A DNA stretch of 64,000 bases from Bacteroidota bacterium. GTDB lineage: Bacteria > Bacteroidota > Ignavibacteria > Tepidaquicellales > Tepidaquicellaceae. The position numbers were made by a program, and so were the translations under genes. Positions 36,860 through 45,633 of the stretch are shown piece by piece (the stretch's first letter is position 1; each line of letters opens with the position of its first letter). The notes beneath the pieces are model-generated. The model had not been told where the DNA came from. It worked only from the letters and a program-made list of their open reading frames with translations, and ran no database searches. The DNA is taken from the NCBI GenBank assembly GCA_018266875.1, contig JAFDZR010000007.1:42868-106867 (forward strand). Reading direction: 5' to 3'.

Positions 36860-38143
36860 ATGAATAAAAAAGATCAGATTAATCAAATAAAAAACTACTG
36901 GGCTTCCGATAAAAGGTGGGAAGGTATTGAAAGACCTTATTCAGCTGAGGAAGTATATAAACTCAGAGGGAGTGTGCAGATAGAGCATACTCTTGCAAAG
37001 CTCGGAGCGGAAAGACTATGGGATCTTCTCCATAAAGAAAAATTTGTGAGAGCGCTTGGTGCCCTGACAGGTAATCAAGCGGTGCAGCAGGTGCAGGCGG
37101 GACTTAAAGCTATATATCTCAGCGGCTGGCAGGTAGCTGCTGATGCCAATAATGCAAAACATACTTACCCGGATCAGAGTCTTTATCCCGCAGACAGTGT
37201 TCCGTCCGTTGTAAAAAGGATAAATAACGCTTTGATGAGAGCAGATCACATATCTCACATGGAAGATAAAGATGATGTATTTTGGTTTGCGCCGATAGTT
37301 GCTGATGCAGAAGCCGGGTTCGGAGGGAATCTTAATGTCTTTGAACTAATGAAAGCCATGATAGAAGCGGGAGCTGCCGGAGTTCACTTCGAGGATCAGC
37401 TAAGCTCTGCAAAGAAATGCGGTCACCTCGGAGGAAAGGTCCTTGTTTCAACAAGAGAATTTATAAATACTCTCGTCTCTGCAAGACTTGCAGCTGATAT
37501 TATGGGAACGCCAACTGTTCTCATTGCAAGAACGGATGCGAACAGCGCTAATCTTCTGACTAACGATATTGACGAAAGAGACAGGAGATTTATTCACGGT
37601 GAAAGGACATTCGAAGGATTCTATCATATACACGGTGGACTGGAATGTGCGATTGACAGGGGATTATCATATGCACCTTATGCAGATCTTATCTGGTGTG
37701 AAACCGCGCATCCGGATATAGCAGAAGCAAAGGAATTTGCCGAAGCCATTCATGAAAAATTTCCCGGGAAAATGCTCGCTTACAATTGTTCGCCTTCATT
37801 CAACTGGAAAAGAAATCTGAATGATAATCAGATAGCTGACTTCCAGAATAATCTCGGAGAACTGGGTTATAAATTCCAGTTCATAACACTTGCTGGTTTC
37901 CACGCTCTCAATACGACTATGTTCCAGCTTGCGCTCGGATATAAAGACAACGGTATGACAGCTTTCACAAAACTTCAGGAACTTGAATTTGAACTTGAAA
38001 AAACCTCCGGATACAAGGCCATCAAGCATCAGAGCTTTGTCGGGACAGGTTACTTTGATCAGGTACAGATGTCAATTACATCAGGTCACTCGGCAACAAT
38101 TGCCCTGGAAGGTTCTACTGAAGAGGAACAGTTCGGCAAATAA
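36860..38143 (+). CDS. aceA: Isocitrate lyase
   Basis: A 427-residue enzyme that splits isocitrate to succinate and glyoxylate and feeds malate synthase encoded just upstream. It has [11 protein letters not shown] (87-97), [10 protein letters not shown] (147-156), and the signature KKCGHLGG at 185-192 with catalytic C187, then RTDANSA and YNCSPSFNW. Length and motif order match the short bacterial isocitrate lyases (E. coli 434). The operon implies growth on acetate or fatty acids, or C2 recycling. A strong terminator follows at 38170. Confidence 0.98.
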   Translation: MNKKDQINQIKNYWASDKRWEGIERPYSAEEVYKLRGSVQIEHTLAKLGAERLWDLLHKEKFVRALGALTGNQAVQQVQAGLKAIYLSGWQVAADANNAKHTYPDQSLYPADSVPSVVKRINNALMRADHISHMEDKDDVFWFAPIVADAEAGFGGNLNVFELMKAMIEAGAAGVHFEDQLSSAKKCGHLGGKVLVSTREFINTLVSARLAADIMGTPTVLIARTDANSANLLTNDIDERDRRFIHGERTFEGFYHIHGGLECAIDRGLSYAPYADLIWCETAHPDIAEAKEFAEAIHEKFPGKMLAYNCSPSFNWKRNLNDNQIADFQNNLGELGYKFQFITLAGFHALNTTMFQLALGYKDNGMTAFTKLQELEFELEKTSGYKAIKHQSFVGTGYFDQVQMSITSGHSATIALEGSTEEEQFGK

Positions 38144-38169
38144 TCCATAAAGAGAATACTTTTAATAAT

Positions 38170-38216
38170 ACTCTCCTGTATAAATGTATAAATTTGTTCA
38201 GGAGAGTTTTTTTTTT
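38170..38216 (+). terminator. Rho-independent terminator of the aceBA operon
   Basis: A perfect 9-bp stem, ACTCTCCTG (38170-38178) with CAGGAGAGT (38199-38207), has a 20-base AT loop and is followed by an uninterrupted run of about ten T. It lies 27 bases after the aceA stop. The remaining 120 bases before the next gene are AT-rich with no other clear structure. Confidence 0.92.
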
Positions 38217-38339
38217 CAGCTTTCTGAAATCCGGGACTTTTTAATAAGGAAAATAACTTGAAAATTTTACATTAATTGGCGGGATTATTAAAAAACATTT
38301 TACTAACTTTCAAAAAACCAATAAATTAAATTCAAGATT

Positions 38340-40358
38340 ATGAAAATAAAAACTTACCGTAGTTTTAAACTGATCAGAGTCATTTTCCTTCCAGTTCTGT
38401 TAATCTCCGTATTTATTTTTCAGGGTCAATTTTCAGGTACTGTTTTCGATGATGACAATCCAACTATTGAACAGCCGACACTGGAGTCTTATATGAATTA
38501 CCTGAATAATTCTAATCCGAATACTCCATCGGTTGTAACCATCGGTGATTATGATAATTTTGATGTGGGTATTGATAACTGGGAGCAAAACGCTACTATA
38601 AATCCGAATAATCCTCAATGGATATTTTTCGGTGTGAATGCAAGTCCGCAGAATGCAAGGTTTACAACTAACGGCGGATTGAACTGGATTTTGAATAATC
38701 CATCCTATCATTCTTCCACATGCTGTGATCCATGGACATCTTATACCGGAGACGGAACTCTCATATACGCCTCGGGTGTCAACGGGCAGTACATTTACAG
38801 ATCTACGAACAATGGTTTGAACTGGACCGCGCCGGTGCTTTCTGTTTCAGGAAATGACAGGAATCACGTTTCAGCTGAATATACCGGTACAGGTCCTTAT
38901 GCAAATTATGTATATGCCGGTATCACACCCGGAAATTTCGGAAGAAGCACAGACGCAGGAGCTACTTGGACAACAACTTTTACTCCTAGCAATACACTTC
39001 CGGGATGTTATATTGCGGTAGGTCCCAACGGCGATGTTAACGGCGGCTGTGTTATCTATGTAACAAATACCGGTTCGGTAGATGCAAGAATTTATAATTT
39101 TTACAAATCCCTGGACGGAGGAGCAACTTTTACTTTAATGTCCTCACAGAGTTTTGCAACTGTTGTAGGAACCGCAAATTCAGTCGGAAGACATGTCATC
39201 AATAATGCCAGAACAAATCCTCATCCAAAGATAGCAATGGATAACAGTAACGGTCCTTACAGAGGAAGATTGTATCTTATATATGCAACAAACAATCCTC
39301 CTGGCAGCGGGAACAAACCTGATATCTATCTGAGATATTCTACAGATCAGGGAGCGACATGGTCCGATACCAACAGAGTAAATGATAACCTCAATCCTAA
39401 ACTAAGTGATCAGTGGTTCCCTGAAATATACTGTGAAAGGGAAACAGGAAGACTATACATTCACTGGTATGATGACAGGAATAATCCTTCCGGATACGGA
39501 ACGGATATTTATGCTACTTATACGGAAGACGGGGGACAGACATACAAACCAAACCAAAGACTTACAAATGTTACATTTAATTATCCGAATCCGCCATGCA
39601 GTCCCAATACAAACTGCTACAGAGGGGATTATACAGGAATAGCCGGAAATAAAGAAGTCGGATTCAGTATATGGGGAGATCACAGGAACGGAAATGCTCT
39701 TAATATGGGATCCTATTTTCCGGATTTTGCAATGAGAGTCTCTCCATCATCAGATACACTTGCCGGAGTTTCAGACAGTTCGTTTCATTATATTACAGTT
39801 CCTTCTGTAAAGCTTTATGATAAGACTGCCAGATTCTCAGCAACAGTTTCACCTGCACCTTCAGCAGGCACTGTTACTGTAACATTTCTGAACAAGACTT
39901 CAAATGTTCCTCTTGATTCTCTGAATAATTATCCGGATTCGCTGAGAATGCGGATTGTTACATCAGGCGGAGTTACTTCGGGAGTTTATACTGTTACCGT
40001 CAAAGGTAACGGAAACAACGGAACACCTTTTCACGTTAGGACTGTAAGTATAACGGTTACGAATACTGTCGGCATTAACAGTAATCAGACAGCTTTAAGC
40101 TACGGGCTTTATCAGAACTTCCCGAATCCATTTAATCCTTCCACTTCAATTATTTATGAAATCCCGAAACAGGAATTTGTATCTTTGAAAATTTTTAATG
40201 CTCTCGGGAAAGAAATTTCTTCTCTTGTAAGTCAGACACAATCCGCTGGAACATATTCAATAGACTGGAATGCAGGAGATCATCCGAGCGGGATTTATTT
40301 TTACATTTTGAAAGCAGGGAATTTCACTGAGACAAGACGGATGATGCTTCTTAAATAA
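38340..40358 (+). CDS. T9SS-exported Asp-box (BNR-like) beta-propeller protein
   Basis: A 672-residue protein. The N-terminus has a long hydrophobic segment (about 14-32), consistent with a signal peptide. Between residues about 90 and 460 lie six Asp-box type motifs (S/T-x-D/N-x-G-x-T/N-W/F): TTNGGLNWI, RSTNNGLNW, RSTDAGATW, KSLDGGATF, YSTDQGATW and YTEDGGQTY. They indicate a sialidase-fold propeller. A beta-sandwich linker precedes the T9SS C-terminal sorting domain (588-672), with QNFPNPFNPSTS and PSGIYFYIL. It is exported across the outer membrane by T9SS and probably anchored at the surface. The FRIP motif of true sialidases is not seen, so no enzymatic activity is claimed. Confidence 0.88.
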   Translation: MKIKTYRSFKLIRVIFLPVLLISVFIFQGQFSGTVFDDDNPTIEQPTLESYMNYLNNSNPNTPSVVTIGDYDNFDVGIDNWEQNATINPNNPQWIFFGVNASPQNARFTTNGGLNWILNNPSYHSSTCCDPWTSYTGDGTLIYASGVNGQYIYRSTNNGLNWTAPVLSVSGNDRNHVSAEYTGTGPYANYVYAGITPGNFGRSTDAGATWTTTFTPSNTLPGCYIAVGPNGDVNGGCVIYVTNTGSVDARIYNFYKSLDGGATFTLMSSQSFATVVGTANSVGRHVINNARTNPHPKIAMDNSNGPYRGRLYLIYATNNPPGSGNKPDIYLRYSTDQGATWSDTNRVNDNLNPKLSDQWFPEIYCERETGRLYIHWYDDRNNPSGYGTDIYATYTEDGGQTYKPNQRLTNVTFNYPNPPCSPNTNCYRGDYTGIAGNKEVGFSIWGDHRNGNALNMGSYFPDFAMRVSPSSDTLAGVSDSSFHYITVPSVKLYDKTARFSATVSPAPSAGTVTVTFLNKTSNVPLDSLNNYPDSLRMRIVTSGGVTSGVYTVTVKGNGNNGTPFHVRTVSITVTNTVGINSNQTALSYGLYQNFPNPFNPSTSIIYEIPKQEFVSLKIFNALGKEISSLVSQTQSAGTYSIDWNAGDHPSGIYFYILKAGNFTETRRMMLLK

Positions 40359-40412
40359 ATGTATAATTTAATTTTTAGATTTTAGATTTTAAATATTAGA
40401 TAATAAATTCTT

Positions 40413-40447
40413 AACTTCCGGAGTCCTGTGATTCCGGAAGTTTTTTA
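40413..40447 (+). terminator. Rho-independent terminator after the first Asp-box gene
   Basis: A perfect 10-bp stem, AACTTCCGGA (40413-40422) with TCCGGAAGTT (40433-40442), a 10-base loop and a T run to 40446. It ends the transcript of the gene stopping at 40358. The next 175 bases are AT-rich with no obvious structure and should hold the promoter of the TonB-dependent receptor gene. Confidence 0.9.
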
Positions 40448-40622
40448 TATTAAAAAGATCCGCGCAGATAAACCTCAGTTTTTCATTTATTAAAATACAA
40501 ATCCTAAACATATCTGATTCTATTTTTTCATTGCAGATTAAGTTATCTCAAATTTAATGAATTATCTTAAAATGGCTTTTTTATTATATTAATTAAAAGA
40601 AATACACATTTAATTTACTAAA

Positions 40623-42785
40623 TTGAAAACTCTTACTGTCAGTATTTTAACAATAATTCTGATAATATTCTCGGGTACTTCCGGGATCTACTCTCAGGAT
40701 AAAGATAAAGATGAAAAAGATTCTTTAAAAACTGAAAAGGAAGAAATTGAAACTGATGAAATAGTTGTAACAGGGACCAGATTTCCTGAAAAAATAATCA
40801 ACATACCATTTTCAGTATTCAGGGTTGATAAAAACGAGATCAGGTACGGAAGGAATATAAGCGTTAAGGATGTTCTCGCAGACGTGCCCGGACTTTTCCT
40901 TCAATCGCGTTACGGCAGTCATGATGTAAGATTATCAATCAGAGGTTACGGTAACCGTTCGAATTCAGGCATACGCGGCATAAAGATATTACAGGACGGT
41001 GTGCCGGAATCAGAGCCGGACGGTGAGACAAATATTGATGCAATTGATTATACTTCTCTTGAGACGGTAGAGGTGGCAAAAGGAAATCTTTCTTCTCTTT
41101 ATACAAATGCTCCCGGCGGAGTTATAAATTTTATTACAGACCTGTCATTCGGGAAAAGTTATCTGAAGCAGTCAAATATATTCGGAAATTATAAACTGAG
41201 ACAAAACGGATTAAAGACAGGTATCTTTGAAAACAATTATAAATTTTTTCTTTCATACGGATACAGGAATTTCGAAGGATTCAGGCAGCACAGCAATGAA
41301 TACATTCATCTTGTGAATTCCGTTTTCCAGATCTATCCCGATTCACGTACTACATTTTCTGTTTTTGCAAATTATGCCGCAGGTCTTATAAAACTTCCGG
41401 GAGCGCTTACAAGATCCGAATATGAGAACGATCCTTTTAAAGCTTATTCAGTCGCAGTATCAAGTGATTTCAAAAGGGACCTTGAGAAAGGAAAGCTTGC
41501 TGTACGGTATAATACTTCTTTCGGAAAAAAATCAAATAACGGATTGGAGATAACCGGCTTTGTACAGCTTAAAAATCTGCAGTTTACCACCAACACTCAG
41601 TATTCCTATAATGACAGGAATTTTGTCGGCGCAATCTTGAGATACAACAACACTTCCGAAATTTTTAAAAGAAAGAATAATTTTTCCGTTGGTGTGGATT
41701 ACAATTATGTCTACGGTGACATAACTTCATTTAATAATCTCGGAGGCATTAAAGGAGATGAACTCCAGGCGCAGAACAAGGAAGTGCTTGACAATGCCGG
41801 AATATATATTCAGAATCAGTATTATGTATACAAGGACAAATCGTCAATATTCCTTTCAGGCAGATATGATAATGTAACTATTTCGAATGATAATCAGCTT
41901 TTCAGTCTTCAGAACTCAAAGAGAATATTCTCCAGATTCACACCGAGGATCGCATTCAATTACAAGATAACTCCAAACGTTGCAGCTTATACTTCTTACG
42001 GCTATGCATTTGATATTCCAGCCGCAGCTGAACTTTTAAATTATCCTTACACGTCAAACGGAGGATCAACAACGCTTAATCCGGATCTTAATCCGCAGAG
42101 ATCAAAAAACTACGAACTCGGGATCAAAGGCAATATTAAAACAAAAAGTGAATTTCCTGAAAGAGTATTTTTTGAAGTTACTTTTTATAATACAAGAATA
42201 GAAGAAGAGATCGTTCCGTTTGTGATCAATGACCAGACATATTTCAGAAATGCCGCCAATACAAACAGGACCGGAGTCGAGTGCGGACTGAAACTGGAAA
42301 TGTTCGAAGGTCTTGAACTGACAACAAATTATTCCTATTCGGATTTTTATTATAAAAATTATATCGCCGTTAAATATTCATCAGGCGGGGATACTGTGAG
42401 TGCGGACTATTCCGGTAATACAGTTCCTGCTATCCCGAAGAGTATTTTCAATTTTATACTGAATTATCAGTTTGAACTGGATAAAAAATTTACCGGCATA
42501 CTCGGATGGGACATGGACTATGTAACAGGAATGTTTGTTGATGATGCTAATTCCGAAAGTGTTCCTGATTATTTCTACGGTAATGTAATGGCGGGGGCAA
42601 GTTATAACTTCAGGAATTTCAATGTTCTTATTACAGGCGGAGTCAAGAATATATTTGACAGGAAATATGTCGGTTTCATTAATATAAATGCCAACCCGGA
42701 GCTTCCGCCTGCAGAAAGAAGATATTATGAGCCCGGTGAACCAAGAAGCTATTATCTTGGTTTGAACATTGGTTACATATTCTAA
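40623..42785 (+). CDS. TonB-dependent outer-membrane receptor (starts at TTG)
   Basis: A 720-residue receptor. Translation must begin at TTG (40623): the frame upstream reads stop-TTT-ACT-AAA before it, and TTG gives a full signal peptide (about 1-24, ending GIYSQ). A charged linker precedes the TonB-box-like DEIVVTGTR (45-53). The plug (about 50-175) includes VLADVPGLFLQSR, LSIRGYGNRS, ILQDGVPESEPDG and NAPGGVINFIT. The rest is a 22-strand-type barrel ending in aromatic YIF, as outer-membrane proteins do. No carboxypeptidase-like N-terminal domain and no SusD partner are present, so it is closer to siderophore/metal-chelate receptors than to SusC. It is followed 26 bases later by an Asp-box gene. 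Confidence 0.94.
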   Translation: MKTLTVSILTIILIIFSGTSGIYSQDKDKDEKDSLKTEKEEIETDEIVVTGTRFPEKIINIPFSVFRVDKNEIRYGRNISVKDVLADVPGLFLQSRYGSHDVRLSIRGYGNRSNSGIRGIKILQDGVPESEPDGETNIDAIDYTSLETVEVAKGNLSSLYTNAPGGVINFITDLSFGKSYLKQSNIFGNYKLRQNGLKTGIFENNYKFFLSYGYRNFEGFRQHSNEYIHLVNSVFQIYPDSRTTFSVFANYAAGLIKLPGALTRSEYENDPFKAYSVAVSSDFKRDLEKGKLAVRYNTSFGKKSNNGLEITGFVQLKNLQFTTNTQYSYNDRNFVGAILRYNNTSEIFKRKNNFSVGVDYNYVYGDITSFNNLGGIKGDELQAQNKEVLDNAGIYIQNQYYVYKDKSSIFLSGRYDNVTISNDNQLFSLQNSKRIFSRFTPRIAFNYKITPNVAAYTSYGYAFDIPAAAELLNYPYTSNGGSTTLNPDLNPQRSKNYELGIKGNIKTKSEFPERVFFEVTFYNTRIEEEIVPFVINDQTYFRNAANTNRTGVECGLKLEMFEGLELTTNYSYSDFYYKNYIAVKYSSGGDTVSADYSGNTVPAIPKSIFNFILNYQFELDKKFTGILGWDMDYVTGMFVDDANSESVPDYFYGNVMAGASYNFRNFNVLITGGVKNIFDRKYVGFININANPELPPAERRYYEPGEPRSYYLGLNIGYIF

Positions 42786-42811
42786 ATGTCATTTAATTAT
42801 TATTTCCATCT

Positions 42812-44440
42812 ATGTTGAGAATTAAATCATATCATACTCTGAATCCGGCGGTAAAAATATCAGTTATATTGTTGATTATTTTTCTTGCAAATTTACTTCC
42901 GGCTCAGGTTGCAAATTACAGGATCCACCCTTCACAGAATGTTCAGATTGAACCTACAATTGTAAGACACCCTTCAAATCCATTATACATGTTTGCATCG
43001 GCATATACTATCAGCGGTTCATTCAGAAGCGAGGGAATATATTTTACCACAGACGGTGGCAGCACATGGTTCGGATCGGATACCTGCAATACAGGATCTT
43101 CATCAAGTAATCACGGCGGTGATCCGGGACCTGTCATTGATAAGGACGGAAGATATATCCTGACTCATCAGGGAGGATTTATTGTTGGAATGTATTCAAA
43201 TTATTCAACTGATTTCGGAAGCAGCTGGAGTAATACGTATCAGATCGCTTCCGGTGACCAGGACAAGGGAACTTCAGGAACAGATGATGAACCTCTTAGT
43301 CCTTATTACGGAAGAACGTATCTTGTCTGGACAAGATTCCTGAATCCGTTTCCTGTGGTTTCTTCATATACTTCTAACGGAGGTGTTTCCTGGACTGCAT
43401 CCAATCAGATCAATGCAGGTGTAGGCGGTTTCCTTTCTCTCGGAGCTGACATTAAAGTTGATATAAACGGTAATGTCTGCGTATGCTGGGCGGGAACTCT
43501 AACTAGTTCGCCGCAGAACGAAAAATACTGCGGATTCGGTATTTCCACTAACGGCGGAGTAACTTGGACTGTAAATGAAAATATTTTCAACACAAACGGA
43601 GTCAAGACCTCATCACTGCAGCCCTGGAATATAAGGATCAACGGATATCCTCACATTGACATTGATAAATCCGGCGGAGCAAGGAACGGATGGATATACA
43701 TAGTAACTGGGCAGAAAGATCTGCTTCCGGCCGGAAGTGATCCGGATATAATTTTAAATCGTTCCACTGACGGCGGGATTACATGGTCATCTTCCGTAAG
43801 AGTAAATCAGGATCCGCTCAATAACGGAAAGGTACAGTATTTTCCGGCTATAACTGTAGATGACAAAGGCGGTATAAATTTACTTTATTATGATAACAGG
43901 AATATCTCTTCAGATTCAATGGACGTTTTTATTTCCCGTTCTACGGACGGCGGAGATACCTGGAGAGATTACAGGATCAATCAGAACAGGTTCAGACCTA
44001 AATCAGTTACAGGCGCAGGCGGAGCCGGAAATCAGGGTGACAATATTGGAATGGTCTTCAGCAATAATAAACTTTTCCCCCTGTGGATGGACGATCATAC
44101 AGGAATTTATCAGATATGGTATGCTGCGATAAATCTTAAAGAGATCGGTGTAACTTCAATAAGCACGGAAATTCCTGATCAGTTTATTTTAAAACAGAAC
44201 TATCCGAATCCGTTTAATCCTGCAACTAAAATTGTTTACGATCTTCCTTTCACCGGAAATGTTAATCTGAAAATCTATGACGCGCTTGGAAAAGAAGTCA
44301 CTTCACTTGTAAATGAGATACAGAATCCGGGAACATATTCAGTGGAATGGAATGCAGCAGGTTTTCCGAGCGGGATTTATTTTTACAGGATTTCGGCAGG
44401 TGATTTTACGCTTGAGAGGAAAATGGCGCTTGTTAAATGA
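42812..44440 (+). CDS. T9SS-exported Asp-box (BNR-like) beta-propeller protein
   Basis: A 542-residue paralogue in design of the protein at 38340. A hydrophobic signal segment (about 14-32) ends LLPAQVA. Six Asp-box motifs follow: TTDGGSTWF, STDFGSSWS, TSNGGVSWT, STNGGVTWT, STDGGITWS and STDGGDTWR. The T9SS C-terminal domain (458-542) has QNYPNPFNPATK and PSGIYFYRI. It is in the same transcript as the TonB-dependent receptor, which suggests the surface protein serves or modifies the receptor's ligand. The stop codon lies only four bases from the stop of the convergent glycosyltransferase gene, with no terminator in between. Confidence 0.9.
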   Translation: MLRIKSYHTLNPAVKISVILLIIFLANLLPAQVANYRIHPSQNVQIEPTIVRHPSNPLYMFASAYTISGSFRSEGIYFTTDGGSTWFGSDTCNTGSSSSNHGGDPGPVIDKDGRYILTHQGGFIVGMYSNYSTDFGSSWSNTYQIASGDQDKGTSGTDDEPLSPYYGRTYLVWTRFLNPFPVVSSYTSNGGVSWTASNQINAGVGGFLSLGADIKVDINGNVCVCWAGTLTSSPQNEKYCGFGISTNGGVTWTVNENIFNTNGVKTSSLQPWNIRINGYPHIDIDKSGGARNGWIYIVTGQKDLLPAGSDPDIILNRSTDGGITWSSSVRVNQDPLNNGKVQYFPAITVDDKGGINLLYYDNRNISSDSMDVFISRSTDGGDTWRDYRINQNRFRPKSVTGAGGAGNQGDNIGMVFSNNKLFPLWMDDHTGIYQIWYAAINLKEIGVTSISTEIPDQFILKQNYPNPFNPATKIVYDLPFTGNVNLKIYDALGKEVTSLVNEIQNPGTYSVEWNAAGFPSGIYFYRISAGDFTLERKMALVK

Positions 44441-44444
44441 AGAA

Positions 44445-45623
44445 TTAAGAATTAAAATATTTTCCTTTTGCATATTTCACAGCTTTGTCAAATCCTTCCA
44501 TCATCTTTTGTATCGAACAGTCATTCACTGCCGTGCTGAATGCATTTTCCCTGAACTTTGCTGAAATACTTTCATCACAAATAATATATTCCATTTTTTC
44601 CGCAAGTTCATTTATGTCACCGTCTTTTACAAGAAATCCATTCACTCCGTTTTTTAAATATCCGACTCCTTCGCCGTGAAAATGACCTTCCTTATTCTGT
44701 GAAATGACAGGTGTCCCGAAGCTGAATGAATGAACAACGGACAATCCGAGTCTTCCCGGCATTACATAAACGTCACCTGCATATATCCATTTCCCGGTGA
44801 TTTCTTCATCAAGTATTTCATTCAGGAAAAAAACTTTCTTCAGATTTAATTCTTCCGCAATTATTTTAAGGGCAGAACTTTCAGGTCCGTCTCCGATTAT
44901 TGTAAGCCGGCAATCAGTTCTTTTTTTCTCAATGACGGAAAAAGCTTTCAGCAGTATATCAACTTCCTTATCCTTCAAAAGTCTTCCTGTGTAAATGAAA
45001 TTATACTTCTGCTGAATGCCAAGTTCGTTCTTTATTAATTCCTTTCCCTTAATGTCAAATTCATTTTTTAATTCAAACAATCGGTCAGTATCAAGAGTAT
45101 TAGGAGCAGTGAAATAATGATCAGTCTTTTCAGAAAATTCCGAAACAGTTTCCCTGCCTTTATCCCAGTAAAAAATCACTGCATCTGCCTTTTGAGAAAG
45201 CATTAATCTGATCTTATCAGTAAAATTATTCCCGGGATCAAAACCTCTTGCCGGATCATAACCAAAACTCCAGAGAATGATCTTAAAATTCATGAAAGGT
45301 TTGAGAAGGAATAATAAATAAATATTCAGATTCCCTACGTTGAAAACTGAAATTACAATTTCAGGTTTGTATCTGAATAGTTTCCTTAAAATCCCGGATA
45401 TGAATATGCTTCCGGAGTTATTCAGGTAAAGGTTACCGCAGGGTTCAAAAATACTGCTGTCCAGAGATGCTGCATTTGAAAGAGACTCTCCTGCAGACGG
45501 CTGTCCGTAAAAAATTTTTAAGCCGGGGAATAATTCTGATAATTTTTTGAAAACTTCTTTCCGGTAATGCGGGATAATCCTCTGAAATATTAAAATCTTT
45601 CCCTGTACTTTTCCGCTTATCAT
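44445..45623 (-). CDS. Family 4 glycosyltransferase
   Basis: A 392-residue GT-B enzyme. It has LIFQRIIPHYRKEVF near the start, IILWSFGYDP (115-124) in the acceptor domain, and IYTGRLLKDKEVDILLKAF (210-228) and IIGDGPESSALK (242-253) in the donor domain. The usual E-x7-E is replaced by a PGRLGLSVVHSFSFGTPVIS stretch (289-308), as in a subset of GT4 proteins where serine and histidine occupy these places. It is the last gene of cluster B and follows the AsnB gene after ten bases. Donor and linkage are unknown. Confidence 0.85.
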   Translation of the reverse strand: MISGKVQGKILIFQRIIPHYRKEVFKKLSELFPGLKIFYGQPSAGESLSNAASLDSSIFEPCGNLYLNNSGSIFISGILRKLFRYKPEIVISVFNVGNLNIYLLFLLKPFMNFKIILWSFGYDPARGFDPGNNFTDKIRLMLSQKADAVIFYWDKGRETVSEFSEKTDHYFTAPNTLDTDRLFELKNEFDIKGKELIKNELGIQQKYNFIYTGRLLKDKEVDILLKAFSVIEKKRTDCRLTIIGDGPESSALKIIAEELNLKKVFFLNEILDEEITGKWIYAGDVYVMPGRLGLSVVHSFSFGTPVISQNKEGHFHGEGVGYLKNGVNGFLVKDGDINELAEKMEYIICDESISAKFRENAFSTAVNDCSIQKMMEGFDKAVKYAKGKYFNS

Positions 45624-45633
45624 TATCAGTCTG

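Noticed and set aside
38340-44440. Calling the two Asp-box proteins sialidases
   Set aside because: Asp-boxes show a propeller fold only. The FRIP/YRIP arginine motif and the Tyr/Glu catalytic pattern were not found; the YRIHP near the start of the second protein is not that motif.
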